Source of the DNA: an uncultured Sutterella sp.
GTDB lineage: Bacteria > Pseudomonadota > Gammaproteobacteria > Burkholderiales > Burkholderiaceae_F
Assembly (NCBI GenBank): GCA_905206345.1
Contig: CAJLGW010000007.1
Coordinates: 1-37,193 of the forward strand
Direction of reading: 5' to 3'
Length of the DNA stretch: 37,193 nt
A program made the position numbers and the translations under genes. How positions within the stretch are numbered: position 1 is the stretch's first letter; each line of letters starts with the position of its first letter. This document shows, piece by piece, positions 9,046 to 17,989 of the stretch. The notes under the pieces were generated by a model that did not search any database, was not told where the DNA came from, and saw only the letters and a program-made list of their open reading frames with translations.

Positions 9046-9855
9046 ATGTCTACTTCCCCTTTAGCGCAACATGTTCGTTTCATTTTGGTTGAACCAGCTC
9101 ACCCCGGTAATATCGGTTCTGCAGCTCGCGCCATCAAGACGATGGGCTTTCGCGATTTGCGTGTTGTGAAGCCCTGGGTCGACTCCTATCGTACGGATCC
9201 GGAAGCGGTGGCTTATGCAACGAGTTCCATTGACGTTTTAGAAGCCAGTCGCAGTCACGACAGTTTGTTAGAGGCCTTAGAGGGTGTGCAATTTGCCTGG
9301 GCCTTGTCGGGTTATGATCGTGAGTTTGGGGCGGCCATTGAACCTGTGCGCCTTGTGTCTCAAAAGGCTCATGACTTTTTAGCTCAAAACCAAGGTGAAA
9401 TTGCGTTTGTCTTTGGCTGTGAAAGAACCGGTTTGAGCAACGAAGATGTCGCTCTTTGCCAAGGTTGTGCTGCGATTCCGGCTGATCCTGAAAGTTCCAG
9501 TTTAAATCTCTCGCAAGCCGTACAAATTATGGCTTACGAACTTCATATGGCACTGATGGATACAAAGGTAACACATGACGGTCTCTACGATTGGCAAAGT
9601 CGTTTTGAAGGGGAAAAATTAGCCGATACGGTGGCCACTGAAGGTTTCTTAAAACACTTTGAAGAAGCGATGATCCATGTGGGTGTTCTAAATCCTGAAG
9701 AACCCAAGCTTTTTATGCCTCGTGTGAGACGCTTATTTTCTAGAACACAATTAACGCAACCGGAAATTGATTTATTGCGTGGAATTTGCTCTCAAATCAT
9801 TCGCCCGAAAAACGATCGTGCGGGCAGTAAGTGCAAACAGAAAGCAAAACCATAA
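9046..9855 (+). CDS. trmJ: tRNA (cytidine/uridine-32-2'-O)-methyltransferase TrmJ
   Basis: This 269-residue SPOUT-class methyltransferase has the three knot motifs: VEPAHPGNIGSAARAIKTMG near residue 18, FGCERTGLSNEDV near 124, and IPADPESSSLNLSQAVQIMA near 145. TrmJ transfers a methyl group from S-adenosylmethionine to the ribose of nucleotide 32 in the anticodon loop of several tRNAs. The C-terminal 100 residues form the family helical extension. It is divergent from suhB across about 100 bp that must hold both promoters, and it ends at a bidirectional terminator shared with cstA. Confidence 0.92.
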   Translation: MSTSPLAQHVRFILVEPAHPGNIGSAARAIKTMGFRDLRVVKPWVDSYRTDPEAVAYATSSIDVLEASRSHDSLLEALEGVQFAWALSGYDREFGAAIEPVRLVSQKAHDFLAQNQGEIAFVFGCERTGLSNEDVALCQGCAAIPADPESSSLNLSQAVQIMAYELHMALMDTKVTHDGLYDWQSRFEGEKLADTVATEGFLKHFEEAMIHVGVLNPEEPKLFMPRVRRLFSRTQLTQPEIDLLRGICSQIIRPKNDRAGSKCKQKAKP

Positions 9856-9874
9856 TTTTTGAGAAACAAAAAAA

Positions 9875-9906
9875 TCGCTCGAAGCTTTGGCAACGAGCGA
9901 CTTTTT
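9875..9906. terminator. Bidirectional terminator between trmJ and cstA
   Basis: TCGCTCG at 9875-9881 pairs perfectly with CGAGCGA at 9894-9900. A run of A residues precedes the stem and CTTTTT follows it, so it can end transcripts from either side. Confidence 0.85.
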
Positions 9907-9921
9907 GTCATGTCGACTTAG

Positions 9922-11580
9922 TTAGTTTTTTGCACTTAACTTAATCACACTGTGGTAAACCACCAATGCAGCCAAGGCGATCAAGGCAAAAGCGATGATG
10001 AGTTGCAAGCCGCCGACCATGAAGACGAACGTGCCGTTGGCGATCGTGCCAAAGATACGGAAGATCGTCATGCAGATAGCCGTCATCGTCACGAGAAGCA
10101 TGAAGCCCATCGGGATGTAAAGCATCCAGCCCTTGCGACCCGTAGCCTTCATAAAGACAGCCACAGCGGTCAAGACGAGAGCAGCCAACAATTGGTTAGC
10201 AGAACCGAAGAGCGGCCAAACGCTCATGTAACCGGCCAAGCAAAGCATGAAGCCCAAGACCAAGGTTAACGTCGTTGCAAAGACCGTGTTCGTGAAGAGC
10301 TTTTGCACAGCCGTCTTTTCTTGATTGGCAGGCGGCGTGAAGAGTTCTTGCAAGGACATACGACCGATACGAGCCACAGCATCAACACTCGTCAAAGCCA
10401 AGGCGCTCACGCACATCGTCATGACGCAGGCTGCGATATGGGTGGGCATGCCGAAGATTTCCGTCATGAAGCCGGCAATGGAGCTCGAGAACAATTGGAA
10501 GGGCGTGCCGCTCGGCAATGCACCGTTAGAGGCAGCTGCACAAACAACGATCAAGGAGACGACACCCAACACAGCTTCAACAGCCATGGAGCCGTAACCC
10601 ACGAGACGCATGTCTTGTTCATTGGCGACCATCTTCGAAGACGTGCTAGAAGACACCAAGCTGTGGAAGCCGGAAACAGCACCGCAAGCGATCGTCACAA
10701 AGAGCATCGGGAAGAGGTCAAGGCCCTTGACTTCAAAGCCAACGAAAGCCGGAAGATTGACGTCAGGATTCTTAACAAACACACCGATCACACCACCCAA
10801 GATCATGCCGATGAGAAGGAACATGCTCAAGTAGTCACGGGGTTGCTTCAAAAGCCACATCGGAACGACGGCTGCTGCGAAAAGATAGGCAAACACGATG
10901 TAGCGCCACGTTTCGCTGTCAGCATAGATCGGGAATTCAATACCCAACCAAACCATCACGACCATCAAGACAATACCGACGCCCAATTGTTCGCCACTGC
11001 TGGGCTTTCGATACTTCAAATAAAGACCGAACATGATGGCGCCGACCATGTAGATCATGGAGATGGAGGCGGCAGCAGCGTTGGGAACAATTTGTTCGCC
11101 CGTTGCCGTAAAGCCATTAAAGGTATTGGCCACGATGTCACAGAAGGCAGCGATCACGAGGATCGTAAAGAGCCAACAAAAGAGCAAGAACAATTGACGA
11201 CCGGTACGACCGATGTGTTCTTCGATGATGGCACCCATGGACTTACCGCCACTCTTCACAGAAGCGTAAAGGGCAGAGAAGTCTTGAACGCAACCAAAGA
11301 AGATGGAGCCGATCAACATCCAAAGCAAGGCTGGAAGCCAACCAAACATGGCGGCAATAATCGGACCCGTGACGGGGCCGGCACCGGTGATGGAAGTAAA
11401 TTGGTGAGCAAACACACTCCAGCGATTGGCCGGCGTGTAGTCCTGACCGTCGTTGAGCACTTGGGCAGGGGTTTTTGCATTGGGGTCGATACCCCACGTC
11501 TTTTCAAGCCATCGCGCATAAACGCGGTAGCCTAAAAACAGAACAACAATGGCAAACGCCAGGATTGTCAGTCCATTCAT
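9922..11580 (-). CDS. cstA: CstA-family pyruvate/peptide transporter
   Basis: This 552-residue inner-membrane protein has about 14-16 hydrophobic segments. Motifs typical of the carbon-starvation family include HQFTSITGAGPVTGPIIAA near residue 60, the following FGCVQDFSALYASVKSGGKS, and FHSLVSSSTSSKMV near 305. E. coli members CstA and BtsT import pyruvate, and CstA has also been linked to peptide uptake. This version is shorter than the roughly 700-residue E. coli proteins and matches a shorter subfamily. Start choice: ATG at 11580 with AAGGTG five bases upstream. The gene follows an aminotransferase with 135 bp between them; that leader is strongly structured (see the separate entry). It ends at the terminator shared with trmJ. 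Confidence 0.92.
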   Translation of the reverse strand: MNGLTILAFAIVVLFLGYRVYARWLEKTWGIDPNAKTPAQVLNDGQDYTPANRWSVFAHQFTSITGAGPVTGPIIAAMFGWLPALLWMLIGSIFFGCVQDFSALYASVKSGGKSMGAIIEEHIGRTGRQLFLLFCWLFTILVIAAFCDIVANTFNGFTATGEQIVPNAAAASISMIYMVGAIMFGLYLKYRKPSSGEQLGVGIVLMVVMVWLGIEFPIYADSETWRYIVFAYLFAAAVVPMWLLKQPRDYLSMFLLIGMILGGVIGVFVKNPDVNLPAFVGFEVKGLDLFPMLFVTIACGAVSGFHSLVSSSTSSKMVANEQDMRLVGYGSMAVEAVLGVVSLIVVCAAASNGALPSGTPFQLFSSSIAGFMTEIFGMPTHIAACVMTMCVSALALTSVDAVARIGRMSLQELFTPPANQEKTAVQKLFTNTVFATTLTLVLGFMLCLAGYMSVWPLFGSANQLLAALVLTAVAVFMKATGRKGWMLYIPMGFMLLVTMTAICMTIFRIFGTIANGTFVFMVGGLQLIIAFALIALAALVVYHSVIKLSAKN

Positions 11581-11583
11581 AAT

Positions 11584-11686
11584 GACACCTTTGAAATGTA
11601 CGTAAATTTTTAACTGGGTAAAAGATGTTTAGGTGTCGGAAAGATCCAAAAATGGATTTGAGAAATGGATCTTTCCGTACCGAAAG
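11584..11686 (-). promoter_or_regulatory. Structured cstA leader with sequestered ribosome binding site
   Basis: Read along the cstA mRNA (minus strand), CTTTC (plus 11682-11686) is followed by GGAAAGATCCA and, after 17 bases, by TGGATCTTTCCG. The last two segments form a perfect 12-bp stem (plus 11637-11648 with 11666-11677). The first segment competes for GGAAAG. Immediately downstream, GACACCT (plus 11631-11637) is complementary to AGGTGTC (plus 11584-11590), which contains the Shine-Dalgarno of cstA. No U-tract follows the 12-bp stem, so control of translation is more likely than termination. E. coli cstA is known to be controlled at translation by CsrA, and the loop and stem here contain GGA triplets. 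The mechanism is inferred. Confidence 0.5.
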
Positions 11687-11715
11687 TTTTGCAAGTGGCC
11701 GGCTTTTAACCGGTA

Positions 11716-12909
11716 TCAAATGCTGGCTTTGATCAATTCGCCCAAGCGCTTGACGCCTTCACGAATCGTTTCAGGGCCGACCGTCACGAACGACAATCGG
11801 AAGTGGTTATATTGAGGAGCATTGGCGTAGAAGGGTTCGCTCGGTACATAAGCAACCTTTTGTTCGAGCGCCTTTGGTAAAAGCTTCGTGGTATTGATTT
11901 GCTTGGGTACCGTTACCCAGATAAACATACCGCCAATCGGGCGCGTCCAAGTAACACCTTCGGGCATAAATTCTTCAAGTGCTGCCAACATAGCGTCAGC
12001 ATGCATTTTGTAGCGTTGGCGAATGGCCGGAAGGTGCGTGTCCAAAATGTTTTCAGAGAAAACTTGAGCGGACACCAACTGTGTAAATGTACAAGTGTGC
12101 AAATCCATCGCACCCTTGATTTGAACAATCTTTTCAATCACTTCTTTAGGGGCGATGACATAGCCCAAGCGGAAACCCGGGGTCAAAATCTTAGAGAGCG
12201 TTCCTAAGCGGATCGTGCGTCCAGGCGCAAAGGCGCGAAGTGACATCGGCGGTTCTTCCGAGTACCAGATTTCGCCATACGGATCGTCTTCGACCAACCA
12301 CATATCGTATTCACGGGCTTTTTGAGCCAAGAGTTCACGACGTTCGGTTGAGATCGTCAAACCCGTCGGATTGGCACAAGTGGGGATGAGGTAAGCAAAT
12401 TTTGCCCCTCGGCACTCTTCACCGAAAGCAGCCGGATTCAAGCCATTTTCATCGCAGTCGAGTTCAACGTAAGTAGGTTGGCAAAGATCGAAGGCTTGCA
12501 ATGCGCCCATATAAGTCGGGCTTTCAACCAAGACTTTGTCACCGGGGTTGATGAAAAGACGAGCAATCATGTCCAAGGCTTGTTGGGAGCCAGAGACAAT
12601 TTGAACTTCATCGGCGGTGGTGGGGATGCCTTTTTGCGTTTCGCGACGAGCGATTTCTTCGCGAAGTTCCTTTTCACCACGAATCGTAGAATATTGAAGG
12701 GCACGCTTACCGTCACGCTCTAAAACCGTTTGGCAGGCTTGTGCGAGTTCTTTAATCGGAAAACCATCCGGAGACGGAAGGCCGCCCGCAAACGAAATCA
12801 CATCGGGCGTGGCTGCAATTTTAAGAATCAACGGAATGATATCGCTTGCTGGTTGTGTGGCGATAGTGGACCACTTTGGTGTGGTCTGCGGATAGCATTG
12901 AGTTGACAT
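11716..12909 (-). CDS. PLP-dependent aminotransferase, class I (LysN/2-aminoadipate type)
   Basis: This 397-residue enzyme has the fold-type I layout: N-terminal ISFAGGLPSPDGFP, a CANPTGL motif near residue 178, VEDDPYGEIWY near 206, and the PLP lysine K240 in LGTLSKILTPGFRLGY. The pattern is that of the LysN/MocR-catalytic group, which transaminates 2-aminoadipate, branched-chain or aromatic amino acids with 2-oxoglutarate. No N-terminal DNA-binding domain is present, so it is an enzyme and not a MocR regulator. The start has AAAGGGG seven bases before ATG. cstA lies downstream in the same direction without a terminator between them, so a shared transcript is possible. The substrate cannot be fixed from sequence alone. 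Confidence 0.85.
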   Translation of the reverse strand: MSTQCYPQTTPKWSTIATQPASDIIPLILKIAATPDVISFAGGLPSPDGFPIKELAQACQTVLERDGKRALQYSTIRGEKELREEIARRETQKGIPTTADEVQIVSGSQQALDMIARLFINPGDKVLVESPTYMGALQAFDLCQPTYVELDCDENGLNPAAFGEECRGAKFAYLIPTCANPTGLTISTERRELLAQKAREYDMWLVEDDPYGEIWYSEEPPMSLRAFAPGRTIRLGTLSKILTPGFRLGYVIAPKEVIEKIVQIKGAMDLHTCTFTQLVSAQVFSENILDTHLPAIRQRYKMHADAMLAALEEFMPEGVTWTRPIGGMFIWVTVPKQINTTKLLPKALEQKVAYVPSEPFYANAPQYNHFRLSFVTVGPETIREGVKRLGELIKASI

Positions 12910-13172
12910 GGTTTTACCCCTTTTTTATTTTTGATTCCGATAATTTTGAGCTGACAACGCTAAAGTGACGTAAGGGGGTTTACTCAGATTTTTTGAAAGA
13001 AGTAATGTATCTAAATAATTTTCTTTAGGTGAAAAATCTAATTTTAAGTAGTTGTTTTTAGGGGTTTTATCCAATTGCTGCTCATGTGGCATAAAACCCA
13101 GTAAAGAATAGAAATATGTCTGAAACAGATAATCAAGCTCAACGCGATACAATCAGTCTTATTTGCTGATGA
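12910..13172. other. AT-rich divergent intergenic region
   Basis: This 263-bp region separates the leftward aminotransferase from the rightward tamA and must hold both promoters. A possible -10 hexamer for tamA is TACAAT at 13148-13153, without a convincing -35 partner. The leftward TTG-initiated frame at 12925-13152 has no ribosome binding site and is not called a gene. Confidence 0.4.
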
Positions 13173-14918
13173 TTGGAAACCAGCGTGTCATCTTTATTTG
13201 TGCGTACGATTGGGGTATGTTGTTTGGCAACATTGCCTTTGTCGCTTGAAGCTTTTGAAGTAAAGCTTCAGGGGCTTGATGGTGCTCTCAAAGAAAACGT
13301 TGAAGCGCAATTGGTCTCAATTGATCATTCCAATATTTCATCGCCTCGACTTTATCGAGCTCAAGTCAATGAGGCCGTTCGTAGCGCCCTTGAAGCGCTC
13401 GGCCACTATGAACCCAAAATTCAGTATCAATGGAAAGACAAAGGTAAAGACGCCATTCTTGACGTCAATGTTGAGCCAGGCGAAGCTGTACGATTGGCAG
13501 CAACGAACGTTGTTCTTTTAGGTAACGGAAAGGAGGATTCGTTTTTTGCGAATCTTTTGGAACAACGCCCCAATTTAGGGGGAGCTTTAAATCAAGGTCA
13601 GTACGAAGATTTTAAAAGTGACTTGCAATCGTTAAGTGCACAGCGCGGTTACTTTGATGCAGACTTTGTCAAGAAACAATTGGGTGTCAATGTCACTGAA
13701 CACAAAGCCTATTGGGATTTAATTTTTGACACGGGTGAGCGTTATCGTTTTGGTAGTGTGCAATTTGTAGACTCTCAAATTCGTCCTACCATTCTTCAAA
13801 ACATCGTTCCTTTTAAAGAAGGGGATTATTACGATGCTACTGCCTTAGCGCAGTTAAACGAGCGCCTTTCAAAAACGCAATGGTTTCAGTCGATTTTGTT
13901 AACGCCGGATATTGAGGCTGGTCGTGAGGATCCTGATAAAAATGTGCCGATTGTGGCCATGCTGACGCCCAGAAAGGGAAATTCTGTTGAAACGGGTTTG
14001 GGGTATTCCACCAACGTGGGTCCACGCGGAAAAGTGAAATGGACGAAACCGTGGCTCAACGACAGAGGGCACAGTTTAGAAATCGGTTCGGAGGTTTCGC
14101 GCTACGAGCAAACGTTGGACTCCACTTATAAATTACCGTTAATGGATAGTCCGCTTGAGCACTATTACCTTTTTCAAGGTGGCTACAAACGAAAAAACTT
14201 GAATGATACCGAGTCTGATGCGGCAACTTTAATGGCCTCTCGCTATTGGGAGCCGTATGACGGGTGGTTAAAGGCATTGCATTTAACGTGGAAACTGGAC
14301 AGTTTTACGCAAGGCAAACAAAGTCAAAACACCATGCTTCTTTATCCAGGAGCAACGCTTTCAAAAACACGTTCTCGCGGAGGCTTGATGCCACGATGGG
14401 GGGACTCTCAACGCTATACCATCCAGTGGTCGGATTCTTTGTGGGGGTCGGATGCTGATTTTGTTGCGCTGGAGATGCAACACACGTTGATTCGTACTTT
14501 TGCCGAACGTCATCGTTTTGTTCTTCGTTCTCACGCCGGTTGGATTGAAACGAATGACTTTAAGAACGTTCCCCCTGATTTGCGTTATTTTGCAGGTGGC
14601 GATCGAAGCCTTCGTGGTTATGACTACGAGTCCATTTCACCTCGTGATGAAAATGGGGACTTGACCGGCGCAACGAAACTTTTTACGGGCAGTGTTGAGT
14701 ATCAATTTAAAGTAACGGGCAAATGGTGGGCGGCAGCCTTTATGGATTTCGGTGATGCGGTTGACCGTTGGCAAGACTTCAAGGTGAAAAAAGGGGCCGG
14801 TTTGGGCGTGCGATGGGAGTCGCCTTTGGGGCCGATTAAATTGGATATCGCTCGACCGGTTGGCAGTGGCGCTCCCAACAATTGGCAGTTTTATATTGGT
14901 TTAGGGCCGGAGTTGTAA
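13173..14918 (+). CDS. tamA: Translocation and assembly module outer-membrane protein TamA
   Basis: This Omp85-family protein has a hydrophobic signal peptide ending near LSLEAFEV, about three POTRA domains up to roughly residue 255, and a C-terminal beta-barrel. Diagnostic segments are the barrel-lid motif FAGGDRSLRGYDYESISPRD near residue 473 and the final strand GAPNNWQFYIGLGPEL. TamA is a 16-stranded barrel that works with inner-membrane-anchored TamB in delivering proteins and phospholipids to the outer membrane. The start is uncertain: an in-frame TGA lies just before TTG 13173, so translation must begin there or at GTG 13185 or 13200. No strong Shine-Dalgarno is seen. It overlaps tamB by one base. 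Confidence 0.9.
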   Translation: METSVSSLFVRTIGVCCLATLPLSLEAFEVKLQGLDGALKENVEAQLVSIDHSNISSPRLYRAQVNEAVRSALEALGHYEPKIQYQWKDKGKDAILDVNVEPGEAVRLAATNVVLLGNGKEDSFFANLLEQRPNLGGALNQGQYEDFKSDLQSLSAQRGYFDADFVKKQLGVNVTEHKAYWDLIFDTGERYRFGSVQFVDSQIRPTILQNIVPFKEGDYYDATALAQLNERLSKTQWFQSILLTPDIEAGREDPDKNVPIVAMLTPRKGNSVETGLGYSTNVGPRGKVKWTKPWLNDRGHSLEIGSEVSRYEQTLDSTYKLPLMDSPLEHYYLFQGGYKRKNLNDTESDAATLMASRYWEPYDGWLKALHLTWKLDSFTQGKQSQNTMLLYPGATLSKTRSRGGLMPRWGDSQRYTIQWSDSLWGSDADFVALEMQHTLIRTFAERHRFVLRSHAGWIETNDFKNVPPDLRYFAGGDRSLRGYDYESISPRDENGDLTGATKLFTGSVEYQFKVTGKWWAAAFMDFGDAVDRWQDFKVKKGAGLGVRWESPLGPIKLDIARPVGSGAPNNWQFYIGLGPEL

Positions 14919-17800
14919 TGCAAAGATTTAAACGCTTCACTTTAGGCTTAATGGCACTTTTTGTATTGATGGTGCTTTTGTTGGGGTTATTGATGACAAC
15001 AACGCCAGGGCTTAGAGTGTGCGTTGAAATCGCAAAGCATTTCGTTCCGGAAATCAGTGTCAAAGCTGTCTCGGGAAACCTTTTTTCGGCTCAATTGGAA
15101 GATTTTCGCTACCAAAATGCTCAAGTAACTCTTGAAGTTAAAAATATCGCTTATAAGGTCAATTGGCGACAGTTAAAAGATTTAAATGTTGATTTGTCGT
15201 CTTTTGTTGCAAATTCGGTAAATTTGAAGACGCCTATTTCAGGTGAAACTTTAACGACGTCGCCTCTATTGTCAGTAAAGACCGTTTCAGGTGAGGGCGT
15301 GATGAATTTCTCCGAAGGTACAAAGGGAAATTTCCATATTCAAACGGACGATATTGCCTCTGAAACTTTAATTCCTGACGCACGTTTGCGTTTATCGGGC
15401 GAGTTTCAAGTTTCGGGAGAACTTCAAGGGGAACAATGGTCGGGTGTTTTGGGTGACATCAACTATCAAGGGCTTTTAAATAAGGCAAAGGTGAGTTTAA
15501 CGGGGGGCGCAAAGGCGAACTCAGACGGTTGGATTTCGGCAGACAATTTAAAGTTCTCAGTTGGAGAGAATTGTCTCACGATGAACGGTCGTGTCAATCC
15601 CAATAAAACCGCCCCGCGAGTGGCCTTGGAGGCGCTTTTAAAAGCACCGAATTTATCCGTTCTTATGCCTCAGTGGCAGGGGCAACTCCAAGGTCGAGTC
15701 ACGATGGTGGGTAACGACTCTCAACCAGTCGTTCAAACGTGGTTAGAGGCAAAAAATTTAAAGATGCCAGGAGTGGCATTAAAAAAGGTTCGATTTGATG
15801 GACACGCAAGCAATCCTTCGCTGTTAACGGGTGAAGGAACAGTTGAAATTCTTGGGTTAAAGAGTTCAGGGGCGACTTTAAGTCAGGGCAAAGTGCGAAT
15901 TGCGGGTGATGAAAAATCGCATCGAATAACGATTGATGGCAAGGGAGACCCAATCGCTACGCAAGCCACCCTTGTCGGTCACTATGATCGTGCCCTTTCA
16001 GAGTGGACGGTCAATATCGAAAAGTCTCGTATTGATGCCAATCGCGAAAGGTTGCAACTTTTGGCACCGACTCAATTTACATGGAAATTGCCGCAATCAC
16101 AGTTGACTCTTCAACCTCAATGTTGGGGATATAAGAGCGCTCGTCTTTGCCTGTCAAAAGAAACAACCGCGTATTTGGATGGAGCGCAAGCGTTTCCTGT
16201 GAACGTGACGCTTGCCGATTTTAATTTGAAAACTTTGAATGGTTTGACTCAAGCACCGCTTGAGCTCAATGGCATTCTCAATGCCGAAGCCAAAGTGATG
16301 GTTCCTCGTCAATTTAAAGGGATGCCTCAAGGAAACGTAAATTTGACGGCAAAACAATTGGCGGTGCTGTTGCCGACAACCGAGAACGCAAAACCCATCG
16401 AAATGGATCAGGTCAGAATGGATGCAGCTTTAGCTGAAAATGAATTTGATGTTAAAGCATTGATGCAATTAAAGCGCAACGGTTCCATTAATCTTAATGC
16501 GCGCATTAAAGACCCAGAACACACTCGAGCCTTATCCGGTGAGGTGACGGTTGATGAGGTAGCGATGAGATGGCTTGAAAGTTTCTTGCCACCCGAAGAA
16601 CACGTAAATGGACAAATGAAAGCCCATTTGACCTTAGGAGGAACGCTGACGGATCCTCGATTGTACGGGGCGTTGAATATTTCTCAATTTAAGGTCGATA
16701 GCGTCTCTTTCCCCTTTGAAATGCAGCCCAGTCAATTATCGATGAACTTTAACGGGAATCAATCGGATTTGACGGCGGAATTGAAAACCCAAAAGGGGGA
16801 TATGCGTTTAGTGGGTGAGGCTCGTTGGAACGGATTGCAAGACGTCAATGCCCAACTCCGCTTAACGAGTGATCGTATTCAAGTGATGGTTTCGCCAATG
16901 GCCGTGTTGGATTTAGGAACCAATGTCACGTGCAAGATTTCTCCTAACGCTTTGACGCTTGATGGCGTTGTTCGTGTACCTTGGGCACGAATCAAAGTTA
17001 AAGAATTGCCCGAACAAGTGGTGAAGGTTTCTGACGATGTTGTGCGTTTGGATTTACCTCAACAATCAGTCAAAAATACTCGAACCCTTCCTTTAAAGAG
17101 TAACTTATTTATCGAAATCGGTGACGATGTAGAAGTCAGTGCCATGGGACTCAATGCAAGTTTGACGGGGCGGTTGCAAGTGGTGCAAGACCAAAACAGA
17201 TTGGGTTTAAATGGCCAGATTCATGTGCCCAAAGGAACGTTTAGAGCTTACGGCCAAGCATTGGATGTTCGAAAAGGAACGGTCACTTTTATCAATAGTG
17301 TTGATAACCCTCAGTTAGCCATTGAGGCCATCCGCAGTCCGGAAAAGACGGCCGATAACGTGACTGTGGGGATTCGTGTTGAAGGAACGGTAAAAGAGCC
17401 CAAAGTGAGCGTCTTTTCAGATCCTGCGATGTCGCAAGGACAAGCTTTTAGTTATCTATTAAGTGGAGAAGGGCTAGAAGCAGCGGGCAACAATGACGGC
17501 CGAATTACTGCGGCGTTACTGGGCCTCGGTATTAATCAAGGCAATCAAGTCTTGGGGGCTATTGGCGAAGTGGTCGGCATCGAAGATTTGCAATTGGATA
17601 CCGAAGGCGTGGGAGACTCGTCACAATTGATTGTGAGCGGATACGTGTTGCCAGGCTTGAAAGTGAAGTACGGCGTGGGATTGTTTGATTCGCTTTCTAC
17701 GCTCACTTTGCGCTATCAAGTGATTCCGAAACTTTATCTTGAAGTGGTTTCGGGTGTTGACCAAGCGTTAGATGTGCTTTATCAGTTCGAATTTAATTAA
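14918..17800 (+). CDS. tamB: Translocation and assembly module inner-membrane protein TamB
   Basis: This 960-residue protein starts at the ATG that shares one base with the tamA stop (TAATG), which indicates translational coupling. An N-terminal membrane anchor (LGLMALFVLMVLLLGLLM, near residues 10-27) is followed by a long beta-rich periplasmic region of the AsmA-like/bridge type. The C-terminal DUF490 domain ends with LPGLKVKYGVGLFDSLSTLT and the final YQFEFN. TamB forms a hydrophobic groove across the periplasm that is thought to carry phospholipids to TamA. At 960 residues it is clearly shorter than E. coli TamB (1259), which would mean a shorter groove. An upstream in-frame TTG at 14882 exists but lies inside tamA and is not preferred. 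Confidence 0.9.
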   Translation: MQRFKRFTLGLMALFVLMVLLLGLLMTTTPGLRVCVEIAKHFVPEISVKAVSGNLFSAQLEDFRYQNAQVTLEVKNIAYKVNWRQLKDLNVDLSSFVANSVNLKTPISGETLTTSPLLSVKTVSGEGVMNFSEGTKGNFHIQTDDIASETLIPDARLRLSGEFQVSGELQGEQWSGVLGDINYQGLLNKAKVSLTGGAKANSDGWISADNLKFSVGENCLTMNGRVNPNKTAPRVALEALLKAPNLSVLMPQWQGQLQGRVTMVGNDSQPVVQTWLEAKNLKMPGVALKKVRFDGHASNPSLLTGEGTVEILGLKSSGATLSQGKVRIAGDEKSHRITIDGKGDPIATQATLVGHYDRALSEWTVNIEKSRIDANRERLQLLAPTQFTWKLPQSQLTLQPQCWGYKSARLCLSKETTAYLDGAQAFPVNVTLADFNLKTLNGLTQAPLELNGILNAEAKVMVPRQFKGMPQGNVNLTAKQLAVLLPTTENAKPIEMDQVRMDAALAENEFDVKALMQLKRNGSINLNARIKDPEHTRALSGEVTVDEVAMRWLESFLPPEEHVNGQMKAHLTLGGTLTDPRLYGALNISQFKVDSVSFPFEMQPSQLSMNFNGNQSDLTAELKTQKGDMRLVGEARWNGLQDVNAQLRLTSDRIQVMVSPMAVLDLGTNVTCKISPNALTLDGVVRVPWARIKVKELPEQVVKVSDDVVRLDLPQQSVKNTRTLPLKSNLFIEIGDDVEVSAMGLNASLTGRLQVVQDQNRLGLNGQIHVPKGTFRAYGQALDVRKGTVTFINSVDNPQLAIEAIRSPEKTADNVTVGIRVEGTVKEPKVSVFSDPAMSQGQAFSYLLSGEGLEAAGNNDGRITAALLGLGINQGNQVLGAIGEVVGIEDLQLDTEGVGDSSQLIVSGYVLPGLKVKYGVGLFDSLSTLTLRYQVIPKLYLEVVSGVDQALDVLYQFEFN

Positions 17801-17890
17801 TTTGAAGTAGAAATCGACTGAACAAAAGAAAAAAAGCGAGCTAAAATTTCAGCTCTCCAAGCCGCATTCTGTTGCTTAAACATTTTCGCT

Positions 17891-17965
17891 AGGGGCGTAG
17901 CACAACGGATAGTGCGACCGGCTCTGAACCGGTATACCTTGGTTCGACTCCATGCGCCCCCGCCA
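17891..17965 (+). tRNA. tRNA-Gln (anticodon CUG)
   Basis: The cloverleaf can be drawn with anticodon stem ACCGG/CCGGT and loop CTCTGAA, giving anticodon CUG at 17924-17926. The D-stem is GCAC/GTGC, the T-loop TTCGACT, the discriminator G73, and CCA is encoded. The weak first pair (A1 opposite C72), G2:C71, G3:C70 and G73 suit glutaminyl-tRNA synthetase recognition. Two non-canonical positions are visible: A1-C72 and a T:T opposition in the T-stem (17939 and 17953). Confidence 0.88.
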
Positions 17966-17989
17966 AAGCTAGCAAAATTCTTTGAGTAA

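Noticed and set aside
10303..11535. Long open frame on the plus strand opposite cstA (410 codons)
   Set aside because: Its product is extremely rich in His, Asp, Gly and Arg and lacks family motifs. It is the complement of a strongly codon-biased membrane protein gene.
12925..13152. 75-codon minus-strand frame in the aminotransferase-tamA gap
   Set aside because: It starts with TTG without a Shine-Dalgarno, shows no family features, and the region is needed for divergent promoters.
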